Positions 42,970 through 54,349 of a stretch of 64,000 bases of DNA are shown piece by piece. Where the stretch lies: the NCBI GenBank assembly GCA_038380435.1, contig JAWZYU010000019.1:23399801-23463800 (forward strand), in the 5' to 3' direction. The DNA is from Ryuthela nishihirai. Taxonomy: Eukaryota > Arthropoda > Arachnida > Araneae > Heptathelidae. Each line of letters starts with the position of its first letter. Position 1 is the stretch's first letter. Position numbers and translations under genes: made by a program. Under the pieces are notes generated by a model that saw only the letters and a program-made list of their open reading frames with translations, searched no databases and had not been told where the DNA came from.

Positions 42970-44427
42970 TACAAGGTGATTCAAAACTCTTGGGCCAAAC
43001 TTTAAAGGGTGACAGAACACACCTAAACAAGCACTTTTCATCATACAATGCATGGTCGGAACTCAAGCGGTGAAGCGCTAGGGGTTAGCAGTTACTGTGT
43101 CAGGAAATGAAGAAACACAAGAATGACAGGTTTGAAACAATTGCAGAAATTACAAAACAGAAAGTACAGAAACTGCTCAAAAGAGTGACCACCAACATTA
43201 ATGCAGACTTCACACCTTCGACGTAGTGATCGGCGTACATGGGCGAAAACACCAGGCATTTCTTGTACAATGGCAACGGCAATAGAAATTCTGGCAACAA
43301 GGTTCCCATTGGAATCGATGGGGCTATCATAGATGAAGCTTTTCATATGGTCCCAAAGGAAAAAGTCCAGACATGAGAGATCGGGCGATCGTGGCGGCCA
43401 AGCGATGGGACCACCCTGACCAATCCATCATCCTGGAAACGTTGCATCCAAGGCATTCTGCACATCCACGCTGAAATGGGGTGGCGCTCCGTCGTGTTGG
43501 AACCACATACATATTTTAATGTTTGCTGAAACAGGTTTCAGTAATTCTGACAAGACTTCTTGTAAAAATACGAGGTACGTCTCCCTTTCAGTCGAGCTGG
43601 CAAAAGGTATGGGCCAATCAAATCGTCATGGAGGATTCCAGCCCAAGCATTTATGGAAAATGCCGCTGGTATGAATGTGGACATATGGCGTGCAGATTAC
43701 TGGTGGCCCACACATGTGAATTGTGGGTATTCAAAATGCCCTCACATGTAAAGGTGCATTCATCAGTGAATAAGACGTGCATCAAAGTCCGGTTGCACTG
43801 CAGTCTGCTGCAGGAGCCACTGTGCAAAATCTACACGAGGCCGATAATCTGCAGGTGTCAAGGCGTGCACCCTCTGTACATGGTAGGGGTGTAATCGTTT
43901 GTCTTGTAGAACTCACCACACCATCGATTGGGGCACACTTACGGCATGGGAAATTACTCTCATGCTACATTTGGGATGATCTCCAACCCTACGTAGAATT
44001 TCCTCTGTAACATGTGGCGTCCTCACACTCCTTGCACGCCCTGTATCCTGTAAGCCGCTGACATAGAAGCCCGTTTTGCACAGATACCAGTGCAATCGCT
44101 GAAAGGTTTTACGATCAGGCACGCGTCTGGGCAGAAAGCGCTCCCAGTACAGTCTTTGGGCTTCCCTTGCATTCCTGTCCACAGCTCCATAAGTGAAATG
44201 CATGTCCACCTTCTCCTGATTCGTGAAACAATCCATCCATTCCGCAATCCACAGTAGAAATGACGATGAGTGCGAAAACCAGCACTTATAAGTGTTCACT
44301 GGAAAGTGCCCTCTAGTGCTTCATTGCTTGAGTTTCGACCATGATAAGACGTATGACAAAAAGTGCTTGTTTAGGTGTGTTCTATCACCCCTTAAAGTTT
44401 GGCCCAAGAGTTTTGAATTACCCTGTA
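42970..44427 (-). mobile_element. Mariner-like transposon with ~115-base near-identical TIRs
   Basis: The left end TACAAGGTGATTCAAAACTC and the complement of the right end TACAGGGTAATTCAAAACTC start inverted repeats that continue through TTGGGCCAAACTTTAA, AGAACACACCTAAACAAGCA and GAAACTCAAGC, to about 43082 and 44309. TA lies at both borders. The length of 1,458 bp fits one transposase gene and little else. The good match of the arms suggests the youngest DNA transposon in the window. Confidence 0.93.
43092..44299 (-). pseudogene. Mariner-like transposase (broken)
   Basis: N-terminal helix-turn-helix: CFTNQEKVDMHFTYGAVDRN, AREAQRLYWERFLP, PDRKTFQRLHWYL, then RTPHVTEEILRRVGDHPKCS. The middle has stops, with HALTPADYRPRVDFAQWLL. 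The catalytic end reads WFQHDGAPPHFSVDVQ with the second Asp, PIAWPPRSPDLSCLDFFLW with the third, and YVEGV...C at the end. Several single-base shifts and stops. Same type as the older transposase in 4051-8693. Confidence 0.88.
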
Positions 44428-44739
44428 TATACAGAAAAAAAGGAAGTTTTAATTATAAATGTATAAATGAAATACTAACTGAACAAATGGAGATAATATG
44501 CAATGTGAAATGCAATCAGTTGATGCTGTAAACAACCCACTATGCAAGCAACCAAATATACGGCTAGAATGTGTAAATAATTAGCAAGTTCTATGTCTTG
44601 CACTCTGTCATGACCTAGTTTGCTTGGTTTTGGTTTTAATCCCAGGAAATGATGCAATGATAAAAATAATTCTTGAAATATGTTTAGAGCAGAAATGAGA
44701 GAGTGAAACAAATATATATATATACATACTTTGCAAATG

Positions 44740-44960
44740 CTTACAAAAATCCTCCAATTTTAAATATAGCAGTTTTTGATTAATTTAGGGAGAATTTCAA
44801 AACTTTAAGAAAAAATGAGTTTGCAATAGTTCAGATCAAATTCATGAGCTATTATAAATCACAGATCAATAAAATATTCATCAAATGAAAAAAGTATGAT
44901 TTTTTCAATTTTGAATTATCTACTTTTATTGTTGTATGCAACAAAGCTGATGCATTCTGT
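44740..44960 (+). repeat. Fragment of the piggyBac-like repeat family
   Basis: Follows the MITE at 51372-52306 from its ATAGCAGTTTT block through GTTCAGATCAAATTC and AATAAAATATTCATCAAATG. Confidence 0.6.
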
Positions 44961-45189
44961 TATGTAGATTGAACTATTATCTTCACATGCAAATTGCCAG
45001 AAGGTTTTATTTGTATTTTTTTAGAAAGTTGTTAAGTCATTTTTCCAAACATCATATCTGTATGGTATGAGCTGAAAAGTCCAAACAGCAAAACAATGTG
45101 TCCAACATCTTGGCCATTAAAAAATAATATATTGAAATTAATTCCCATTATAACTGCTGCAACTTTCAATTTAAATCAGAACATAAGGG

Positions 45190-45670
45190 GTACAATCAGA
45201 ACATAAGTAAATGTCGCACACGAGTTCGTCCATCCACATGGTGTAACAGAAAATGGAATTCCAGTCTTCTATTGGCCAATGTCAATGATTATGTGCCCAC
45301 TGCAAGGGTTAACAACGGTGAATGGCTGTGAGCATAGGCACACAAATGGGGCTGTGGAGACCCATATCCAAGAACTTACGATGAACTGTGTGTTTGGCCA
45401 CATTGGGCGCTTTACCACAATTGAATTTATGGGTAATGTCAGCCACAGTAGCCCTCCAGTTGCTGCTGACAAGATTAGATAGCCTGAACTGACTTCTGAC
45501 ATTAATGAGGCATGGCCGGCCCACGCCTTGTCGATGGTTCGAAGTGTCACTGTTTCAGACCATCTTCGATAGGTACTAACTACTGCATAGCATGAGCACC
45601 CTACCAGCGTCGCGGTTTTGGAGATGCTCTTACCAAGGCAGCTTTGACATAACAATCTGGCCTTTGTTGA
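45190..45670 (-). pseudogene. Tc1-like transposase remnant, N-terminal half
   Basis: Minus strand, two frames: GKSISKTATLVGCSCYAVVS with TYRRWSE (first helix-turn-helix), then after a shift GRPCLINVRSQFRLSNLVSS and NWRATVADITHKFNCG, HTVHRKFLDMGLHSPI (second helix-turn-helix, Tc1 pattern R.L..L....R.AT...I...F), then VPMLTAIHR. The catalytic part is missing. It continues up to about 45670 and no inverted repeat was found. Confidence 0.8.
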
Positions 45671-45845
45671 AATCAGATAAATCCATTACTTTTCCCAAGC
45701 TGAGATGAAATGAAATACTGCCTGCGAGAGCTCCGAACCAGGTATTATAATATATCATTTGCAACCTTGGCATTTGACACTGATTGGCTGCACGCATGCT
45801 TCTTTGCATATCACAGAGATGGTTTTAATATTGTGGCTGATTGGT

Positions 45846-45872
45846 GTAGACACTAGGGCTTTTACTGGATAC
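45846..45872 (-). repeat. Tiny jockey/I-like LINE fragment
   Basis: GACACTAGGGCTTTTACTGG and the next few bases are identical to 35886-35910, the C-terminal coding end of the LINE at 35558-40190. Confidence 0.65.
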
Positions 45873-45879
45873 CTCTGTT

Positions 45880-47130
45880 GAACACTGGAAATAGCTCCTA
45901 AGTGGCAGAGAAGGAGCATATGCTATTAAGTATTACAACATGAGTTTCAACTGCTTTAATGAAAAAATTTTTTGCAAAAAATCAAGCTGTTACTTGTTAT
46001 GGAGTATATGACATGGGTTTTAAAATCAAAACAGTCTGTAATAAAAATCGATACACTCAGTAATAAATACTAATAAGATTTCTCACAAAAAAATGTCAAT
46101 TTACATCAGTAGTACCCAAACTTATCTCAGTCATGTGACACCAAAATAAATCTGTTAACACACCTTCTTACATGAAATAATAAGTATGCTGTTATTTGTA
46201 TCACCAACATTTTTTTGCCTCTGCCTGAATAGTCAATTTGTTGAATTTAGGTTGCAACTTTGTTGCTACAAGAACCACATGAGTATTAAGGTTACCACCA
46301 GGAAGTGAGGAACATAAAAACTCCATCATTATTACCATAAAAAAATTTAAAATTAGAAGAAATTTTGTTGAAGTTTGAATTAACCTTTTTATGTCTATAT
46401 TTAAGATATATATTTCCGAGCTATTAAAGGTAGCTGTTTTGAACAGCCAAAGATAGCTGTCCGAAACAGTTAATATTTAGAGCAGAGGTCCCCAACACTG
46501 TGTTAACAAGACACTGTGGTTTTTTGGGTGCCTGTGTTTTAGGGTCCTAAATTATATGTTTTTACTATTAAACTAGCACACTATTACAAAACATATGGCA
46601 AGGTGGAAATAAATTTCTTCCCTGGCAGATATCCCCCATTGAAAATTTTGTTCACAATTTATAATACAGAGGAAAGATTAGAAGCATGCTATCAAATTTA
46701 CCACTGATGCCAGATTTATTACAGCTGCAAATTCATTTGAAGTCTTAATCCACTTTAGATTGGGACTCAAATTTTTAATGCAACATGGAATGGCACAGAG
46801 GAAATTCACATGTGAAATCTGAGATCACTGGGTCAAGGTATCTGCAGAAGTACAGGGTGCCAAAATCTGTTGAATATAGATAAAATCTTTAAAAAATTAG
46901 GCTAGTATTCAATGAGAAATTTTCACTGATATCAGAATGCTATATAAATAACATGTATTCTCAACTGTGCTCATTCTTGCAAGAGTGCAGTGTGACAATG
47001 CATGGAATGTTGGCTGTACTACCATATCTTGTGATATTGCTGTTTTCTTGCACTTCGTGTTTCTTATACTTGGGAATATCTCTGAAGTAAATGTTATACA
47101 TTTGCCCTGAAATGACTGCCCAAAATAACA
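45880..47130. other. AT-rich stretch, nothing recognised
   Basis: GTAGCTGTTTTGAACAGCCAAAGATAGCTGTCCG near 46430 holds a repeated TAGCTGT word. No exon or transposon border seen. Confidence 0.4.
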
Positions 47131-49767
47131 GACATCATCCTCCTCCTCCTCAAGCAGCCATAGGCTACAGAGGTCCAACCAGACTGTGTAATTTAGTTCT
47201 CCAAAGCATATCTGTTTTCAGCTGCATTTGGTCACTGCACATCAACTCTAACAGGGTCCTATTTGACATTGTCTGCCCACAGCATCCTAGGTCTCCCCTT
47301 CTTTCTGAGGCCTTTAGGCACACTGTTCATAACCCTATTCGCCAATCTATAATTACTCATACGGGCAACATGGCCAAACCAACGGAGTCTTTCTCTGCAC
47401 AATATGCTGCTTAAAGGAGGTTGCAAACTCCTTTGCCTAACCTCATCATTAGTTACAAAGTTGAACCACCTAATGCCCAAGATACTGCATAAGCATCTGG
47501 AATCAAAAGCATCTAGTTTCCTGTTATCTTGTTTAAAAAGTGTCCAAGTTTCACTACCATAACTAACCCTAGAAAGAACCAAACTATTATACAGTCTAAT
47601 TTTAGTCTTTAGGTGTATACGCCTATTTCTCCACACTCTCCATAGATTCTTAAAAGTCCCGGCAGCAATCCCTATTCGTCTGTTAATCTCATGCCCCACA
47701 TCACCATTATCTGTTACATAGCTCCCAAGATAATTAAACTGTGACACCTGCTCAAGACTGCAACCATTAAGATTAACTGAATCACAGCCTGCCTGACCAA
47801 TTTTCATCACTTTAGCTTTCTCTCTGTTTATAACCAAACCTACTCCATAACTAGTGTCATCAACAGCTCAATGAAAGAGTTCATCTCATCAACATCATTT
47901 GCCAAAAGGACTAAATTATCAGCATAATCTAAATCAGAAATTTTCATATTTCCAGACCATTTAAGGCCAAAATCTTTCCCTTGCAGTGAATTTTGCATAA
48001 CATAATCAATAACCAAACTAAAGAGAATAGGAGACAAAATGGACCCTTGTTGAATACCAGAAGTCAAATTGTGTTATAGGGCCAGCATTAAATCCAGTAA
48101 TGCATCTATCATCATTACGAAGAATGGGAGAAGAACTAACCAATATTGCTTAGAACAATACTGAAATGTTCAGACCATCTAGCCATGACAAAATCCTCAC
48201 CTTCTATAACCTTACCTTGTTTATTCTTCAATCACTGTATACCTGTCTGTTTTCTACCACACAAAACATTAACTATCTGGTACAGCTCTCTGCTGTTGTG
48301 CTGACTAACTGCTTTCTTAGCCAAGCCATCAAGCCAAAGATTCTTATCAGCAGCTAACTGATCCTATACACATTTATTAAGCTCTTTGTAACGCTTTCTG
48401 TTAGCACTAGTAGAGTAAGCTGGAGTCGGGTAATTCCTAGCAGGGCAATTAGTACCTACTACTTAGTAGGGTAGTAGAGTAATTCCTGCAGTTCTTGCTT
48501 TCTGAAATAACCTCAAGTGCTTGATCACTCAAATAACTCTGCCTCCTCTGTTCCTTTTTTCCTAAAAGAGTACTGTTAGTTTCCAACAGAGACTGTTTAA
48601 AATAGTCCCATTCTTCCTCAAATTCAGTAGTAAGCAAACCACAACTGTTATAATGACTAAGTAACCTATGATGGTAAGTTTGAGCTATAACTGGTTTTTT
48701 CAGAGCTTCAGAATTAAAGGTAACTTTTTTTAACCTTAGCACAACCCTTCTTAAGTTAAAGTTTCAAGACACTTTTAACAAGATAATGGTCAGATCCAAT
48801 TTCAGCTCCCCTATATGACTTGGTATTCCTAACAGAACCAGCCCATTTGCTGTTAATTAATATATAACCGATCATATTCTTATGCAGCCCATCTGGTGAA
48901 ACCTATGTGTCCTTATGTCGCAGTGTTTGTAATAAGTGTTAGTTATTCTGAAATCATTGAGTTTCCCTGTAGGAGACGTTGCCCATTGCAGCTACCAATA
49001 CCTAAAGGGCCTATCACTCCTCCCAAAGGTCAGAGTTAGTACCAACTTTGGCATTGAAGTCACCTAGAACAAGGGTAATATCTCCTTTCTTGACAGAATT
49101 CAAAATATCCTGAAGTTGTCAATAAAACCTATCCTTCTCATCCTCATCGGCATCCTCGGTGGGGGTACAACAGCAGATAACATTCAAGTCTTTAATGCTT
49201 GTCTGAAATTTAGCTGTAAGAAACTTTTCATTAATGCACTAATATCCTATAAGAGCATCACTAGCGTGTCTGCTGAGAAGCAGACCCTATGCCTTGAAGA
49301 TGCTTATTATCTTCCCTCCCTGAAAAGAGAAATTTAAGATTATTTTCAGAAATATGACCTTTATCTGTCCATATGGTCTCTTGTAAGTTGAGAATACCTA
49401 AATTACAAAGGTGGAATTCTTGTGTGAGGACATAAAGAGATAATCCTCACATTCCAACTACCTATGGAGAGAAAATGGTTAGTGGGATGTTTAAAGAAAC
49501 TATGTTTATTGAAAGATGGAATACTGACAATATCAAATAGCCCCCTAATCGCAGGCATGGGGCAAAGACTTGCTTCACCACTACTAAAGGCTGAAGCCAT
49601 CTACAGTCAAAGACTTCCTCCGATGTAGAATTTGACGATGCCCATAGAAGCAAGTGTTCAGGTGCCTGTGATGATCTCTGCTCAGGATTATCCACCAGCT
49701 GATAAAACATATCCTGTGAATCCATTCACTTGGGGCTGTCAACCCACAAACAAACAGAAAACACAGC
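47131..49767 (-). mobile_element. RTE-like LINE, copy 8 (RT core deleted)
   Basis: The 3' end (complement CCTCCTCCTCATCATC) is at 47131. A 192-codon frame at 47259-47837 gives INREKAKVMKIGQAGCD, SETWTL, LGIRWF, WFGHVARM and GRPRMLWADNV. 47840-48067 holds SGIQQGSILSPILFSLVID and LDYADNL (YADD changed to YADN). Then the sequence jumps at 48070 to the NAGPIT region, losing about 0.6 kb with the VDFKKAFD block. Linker and endonuclease parts follow up to the leader, 5'-truncated at 49767. Confidence 0.9.
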
Positions 49768-49799
49768 AATAATCTGCCCTCTCTTTTCACACAGATGTG

Positions 49800-50060
49800 A
49801 GAAATATAACTTTTTATATTTAATGAATAAAAGACTAAACTTTTTATGTTGTATAGGTACTAATAAAATACTACTATTTAAATTTTCTGAATCATCGATT
49901 AGTTTGAAGTAGAACTTTTAAAGAGTGCAAAAGTCAATAATGAAAAACTTCATTCTTCTTGAAAATGAGACTACCATATTTGCTAGAGGCAATGTGCATT
50001 GTTCCAGTTTAATCAAGTTATTTTCTTAATTCCTTAAAAATTAAGTTTTTTTTTTCAATT
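49800..50060. repeat. Repeat shared with 27195-27480
   Basis: See the partner copy; the same word order is found directly beyond the 5'-truncated end of the RTE LINE in both places. Confidence 0.55.
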
Positions 50061-50149
50061 TATTACTATTAAAAATGCAGGAATATGTATTTGTTTTTAA
50101 GTAGGGAATTTCTCCTGTGGCTCTTTGAGAATGTAGTTTTCTTTAGTGG

Positions 50150-50880
50150 CTCTGCTAAATTTGGGCTGGCCATCCTTTCTGGTCCAGAGAATAGGCAATC
50201 CACTGATCATCCTCACTTTCAAGGAATTTGATCAACTGTCTGAGCACTATGAGGGCAAGAATCAGCATCCATTACATAAACTTGAGGGCCAACAGCACCC
50301 TTGAAAGGCTACACATAGAGCTTCAGGATATTATCCCTTACCTCTAACCAGTCAGGGTGACTCTGGCAAATGTGCATTTATTTGACAATGCTGCCCAAGC
50401 CACCAAAATGGTGTAGTAATGAGTTCTCGCTTTCTCCAGATCAAAATTCATCAAGAATCAGTGAAGAGTACATGTGTCCATTGGTATGCAGTTGAGTTAC
50501 AATGTTGTCTGCATCACAATAGTCAAGTTCTCCTATGGGAGGATTTGAGGGGAATACAAATCATTGGTCACTTGGCATAGAGCCCCCTCTGGTGAAGCCC
50601 TCTTTAACAGTTTGCCTTGAAACTATTCTCTCATGGGTGCAGAAAGCTCCAGAGAGAGTTGCCAGGCTGCCAATAACCTACGATCATTGGTCAATCTGTT
50701 AGAGCAAGATAGCAACCATCCTGCACTGTTGTCACTCATGGATGACCTCAGACTCATCTATGAGTCTTGGGATTTCTGGTCTTTCAGCACACAGGGGATG
50801 TTTCCCCTGTGTGCTGAAACCATCTCCAAAGCTTTGAAAGTACCGATTTATTGGGAGAGACAGTGCTAGCCACATCAGTC
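50150..50880 (-). pseudogene. Tc1-like transposase remnant
   Basis: Minus strand with shifts: LLAAWQLSLELSAPM (second helix-turn-helix) then a KLLKRASPEGAL-like block; later HPDWLEVRDNILKLYVYPF, GAVGPQVYVMDADSCPHSAQ and TVDQ-FLESED. The last parts fit the Tc1 pattern YRDEIL.PYV.PF.GAVGP.F..M.DNARPH.A..V..FLES. The second catalytic Asp lies in MDADS (family MDDNA). The end beyond the third residue is lost. Confidence 0.62.
50782..50819. repeat. Perfect 16-base foldback in the Tc1 remnant
   Basis: TTTCAGCACACAGGGG at 50782-50797 and its exact complement at 50804-50819 around the spacer ATGTTT. Confidence 0.95.
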
Positions 50881-51371
50881 TAAGATCAGCCAGGCTCTAA
50901 TATATCAATTGCTCTATCACGTGTAAAAGCAGCTATTAATGTTGCTACAAAATGTTCTCCAACAAAGCTTGCTCAACAGGAAATGATTGACTCAAAATCA
51001 AATCCAGTTGTTATATACCTGGATTCCCTTTTTGGGTCACATAACAAATTTTGGTCAGGTGAATTTTGGGAGGCATGTGACCTTGAGTATATTCCATTTT
51101 ATTGACACACAAAATGTTATATCATTAATTTCATTAATTTGTGATATCTGTCAGTTTGGGAATTATGCTCAATTTTTGGACACTGGTGTACTTTCAATTA
51201 GGAGAACACTAACATTAGCAGATTCAAATAACAAAGACGGAATTTTTTTTTGCACTTGGCTATTCTACAAATATTATCACTTTCGTGAGTTCATATACTA
51301 ACAAAAAAAGCAATATTCCACTTACTGATCAGTATTATTCTCATGAAACCAAAACACAAATTGCTTATATA
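50881..51371. other. Stretch with no recognised feature
   Basis: A 104-codon frame at 50987-51301 has no recognised motif or splice context and probably is chance. Confidence 0.4.
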
Positions 51372-52306
51372 TTAACCCTTCCCAGGTCTAGTTCTATTTT
51401 TTCACTCTGATCAAGCAAAAAAAAAAATTAACTTTAGAACTTTTTTTGCAAAATAACTAATGAAAGGATTTATGACATGTTATATGCCAAATTAATCAGC
51501 ATTTAAGTCTGGATTTTCTGAAAATAAAATATTTAACAAAAAAGATGACTAGTTTTATTTTAATAATATTTATTTAAAGTCATGCAGTAAAAAATGTATC
51601 TGGCAACACAAAAATTTATTTAAAAAACACTAATAGACAGAAATGATTATAATGCCATGAATAGAAAGGCTGTTATTTCTGAATAACAAAAAAAATTCTT
51701 GTATGAAATAAACATTTCTAGTTTTGTGGTTTTTTTCTCTGTGCCATACTTTGAAAAAAGTCCAGGTTGTTGCAGAGTCCAATAAAGAAGTCAACTTTAG
51801 AATATTTTAATAAGTAACTAATGAACAGAAAATAGATCATGTTATATACCAAATTAAAGAGAATTTAATTCCAAATTTTATCCTATTTCATAATTATTTC
51901 CAAAATCTTCCATATTTGAAAGTAGCAGTTTTAAAATTTTTAAGAGATTTTGAAAATTTAAGGAAAAATATGTTAATAATAGTTCAAATCAAACTTGCGA
52001 GCTTATATCTGGCGATTGCTTCAATATCAATACAGAGTAATGTTAACAAACAAATTGGCAATACTATATAGCACTTCTGAAATATGACAAAGAGATGGCT
52101 TTATCGAATAATTTATATTGTAGTTTAATAAAATATGCATCAAATGAAATAAGAAAATATATTTTTTTAAATTTGAATTTATACTGAAATTGTATTTTTA
52201 AAAGAAATATGTAAGAAAATTTTCAAACTGCGATTTTTTAAAAGAATAAAAGTTTCATGTATTGTACAAAAACATCTATAGATGTCCTTGACCTGGGAAG
52301 GGTAAA
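51372..52306. mobile_element. piggyBac-like MITE, 935 bp
   Basis: Starts TTAA then CCCTTCCCAGGTC and ends with GACCTGGGAAGGG then TAAA: perfect 13-base inverted repeats starting with CCC, next to TTAA or a one-base variant, as in piggyBac insertions. The inside is AT-rich and non-coding. Related pieces are at 9395, 21186, 33870, 35370 and 44740. It ends only 55 bases from the ELOVL exon donor at 52356. Confidence 0.85.
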
Positions 52307-52360
52307 TAACTAATATTATATATATATGTATGTAAATTATAGCAGACAACATGAACTTAC

Positions 52361-52551
52361 CCAATAAAATATCAGAAAGCTGAATATAACCATTGCAAAA
52401 TTGTAAACAGCCATTAACCACCGTATATCTAGAGGCTGTCGATTCTTCATGAGACTAGGACCTACATACTTTACCACATAAACATATGACAAGCAAATTA
52501 CTAGAGTGGGCCATGGACTTTGCATCATTGGCCAATCTGTAACACGAGGGT
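52361..52551 (-). CDS. ELOVL: ELOVL exon (N-terminal transmembrane region)
   Basis: Read on the minus strand, the exon follows a polypyrimidine tract ending in AG and stops before GTAAG at 52356-52360. It enters in phase 1 (two bases complete an Asp codon) and leaves in phase 0. The 63 full codons start PRVTDWPMM and include SPWPT, hydrophobic membrane segments, and LMKNRQPLDIR, matching the usual ELOVL opening of DPR, a WPLM-like motif, SPWPT and GP..M.NR.P. No stop or frameshift is present. The exon with the start codon was not identified upstream. Confidence 0.93.
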
Positions 52552-52984
52552 CTGAAAAAAAAATAACAGTCATTTTAATGAAATGTTATGTAAATATATG
52601 CACTGCCTAGACAATTTCATGTTATATCAATAAGAAAATCCCTGTTACTTCTAAAATAAGCTTTTTTATGTAAAATGGTACTTAAGATAATTCAAATATC
52701 TATAATAATCCTTGGAAAAAATCCTGAATTTCAAATACACTACAGGAAACAAAAAATGCAACACTTGCAAGAATGCAAACGTGATGAAATACATGCAAAT
52801 GTGATGAAATTTAGGGAGGCGGTAGTATATGGAAATGATTAGATTTCCAGGAGAATTGAAACGATTGGACAGGTGTGAGCTGACATCACAGGTGTGGAGC
52901 AGTCAAACACAGATGAAGGCAACCAAAGCTCCTTGGTTAACAAAATGTTATGGAAATTGTTCTAAACTGCTAAAGATGCCCTTA

Positions 52985-53940
52985 TGCAGATGTCAACAGC
53001 CATTCCAACAGTTAACAGACTTTGAGTGTGCAAGAATCGGACTTAGAGAAGCTGGTTTGTCGTGCAGAGATGTGGCCTACCTTGTTGGCAGCAATCCCAG
53101 CACCATTGTACACATACGATGCCAGTGGGTTCAAGAAGGATCCAGCACACACTGACAAGGATAAGGAAATGACTTATGATCACAGAGTGACAGGACTGCC
53201 ATTTGCGATGCATGGCATTGCATGACAGATTCACAACTACAACGCAACTGCAAAGGGACTGGCAACAGGTAACACATTGAATACCTACCAGGTGGACGGT
53301 AAACAAAGGTTTTTACAGTTTTTATTGTGAGCCTATCGTCCGGCACTGCATTTGCCCCTCACATCTGCCCACATGCAAGCACATCTTCAGTAGTGTAACC
53401 TCAGACAGAACTGGAATGAACAAGAGTGGAGTACCATGGTGTTTAGTGACGAATCTTGTTTTTATCTTGGTAAAGAACAGTGTTCACTGTCATCCAGGGG
53501 AAAGGAATGTCCACCCAGTGCATGTGACATCATCACACAACTCCAACACCTGGCGTAGGGTGCCATTAGTCAGACATCTTGGTCAGAATAGGTCATCATA
53601 AGGGGATCTCTATCTGTCCAATGATATGTTACCAACATTTTGCAGCCAGTGGATGTCCTATTTGTTCAGCAGCACAGAACCTTTTACCAGCAAGATAAAA
53701 CCTGTCCCCACACAGTCTGCAGTATCTACACAAGCAAAATGTTCAGATACTACCATGGCCAGCATGCTCACTGGACCTTTCACGTACTGAACACAACTGG
53801 GACATGATGGGTCGACAGCTTCAACAACACCCAAGAGGTGCACCAACCACTGTCGCTGAAATGGAACAGCGACTTTGCACTATTTGGCATTCTATCCCTC
53901 AGGAGGACATTATAGAGCCATCCCCACCACGTTCATGAAT
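52985..53940 (+). pseudogene. Tc1-like transposase (broken)
   Basis: QQLTDFECARIGLREAGLSC and RDVAYLVGSNPSTIVHIRCQ with WVQEGS form the first helix-turn-helix. Then TDKDKEMTYDHRVTGLPF-like second binding region. Catalytic parts: WSTMVFSDESCFYLG (first Asp, near 53450), a QQDKTCPHTV block (family QQDNARPH, second Asp kept, near 53690), and LSRTEHNWDMMGRQLQQHP (family SPDLNPIEHVWD, Glu kept, near 53790). It ends IPQEDIIEPSPPRS. Stops and shifts throughout. Confidence 0.88.
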
Positions 53941-54045
53941 GCATTGCTGCATGGGGCAGTTAAACATCATACTATAATTATACCACTTTACCAGGTAGGA
54001 AAAGTGGTAATTTTTCATTTTTTTTTTTGATAATGTAATCAATCG

Positions 54046-54249
54046 TAGCCGTCCCATGGTCGAGTGGTTAGCGTGCTTGGCTACTGATCAAAGGGACCTG
54101 GGTTTGAACCCCGGGTAAGGCATGGCTGTTTGTGTCATTTTTCTGCTGAGGGCCTGTCATCCTCTCAGACCTTCTACTATGGCATATAAACTGACAGGCT
54201 CCTGTCAGACCTCTGTGGCAAGGAGCTGTTTGAGGGGGTATTTTTTTTT
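54046..54249 (+). mobile_element. SINE-A, full copy with 10-bp target site duplication
   Basis: TAATCAATCG at 54036-54045 and 54250-54259 brackets a 204-bp element. Head: CCGTCCCATGGTCGAGTGG then TTAGCGTGC (box A) and GGGTTTGAACCCC (box B). Body: CTGAGGGCCTGTCATCCTC, CTACTATGGCATATAAACTG. End: TGACAGGCTCCTGTCA hairpin, CAAGGAGCTGTTTGAGGGGG and TATTTTTTTTT. It sits between the transposase end and the right TIR of the Tc1-like element. Confidence 0.93.
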
Positions 54250-54349
54250 TAATCAATCGCACATCTCAGTGTATCCTAACAGCTGCCTGTGTTTCAATAA
54301 AATGGCATTAATCCTTCCAGGTGTTGCAATTTTTTTTTCCTATAGTGTA

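Larger units (their letters stand above)
2263..52551 (-). other. ELOVL: ELOVL fatty acid elongase gene (five internal exons, four introns)
   Basis: The locus runs from right to left. Five exons of 191, 81, 57, 106 and 137 bases have canonical GT-AG borders and compatible phases, giving one uninterrupted frame of about 190 residues. Family knowledge: ELOVL proteins are multi-pass ER membrane condensing enzymes that add two carbons from malonyl-CoA to long acyl-CoA. The full protein is usually 270-320 residues, so about 25 N-terminal residues and a C-terminal part are missing; they probably lie outside the window or in exons too short to see. Introns hold almost all the transposons listed here. 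The paralogue (ELOVL1/7, 4 or an arthropod-specific type) cannot be fixed by eye. Confidence 0.92.
52736..54349 (+). mobile_element. Tc1-like transposon with a nested SINE
   Basis: Left end TACACTACAGGAAACAAAAA (then ATGCAACACTTGC); right end complement TACACTATAGGAAAAAAAAA (then TTGCAACACCTGG). TA borders both ends. Length 1,614 bp, of which about 214 are the SINE and its duplication, leaving a normal Tc1 size of 1.4 kb. Confidence 0.92.

Noticed and set aside
50987..51301. 104-codon frame as a host gene
   Set aside because: No recognised family motif, no splice sites in register, and it lies between a Tc1 remnant and a MITE.
54046..54130. tRNA gene suggested by box A and box B
   Set aside because: The same head and ~200-bp body recur at eight places with target duplications; it is the head of SINE-A, and acceptor arms do not pair.
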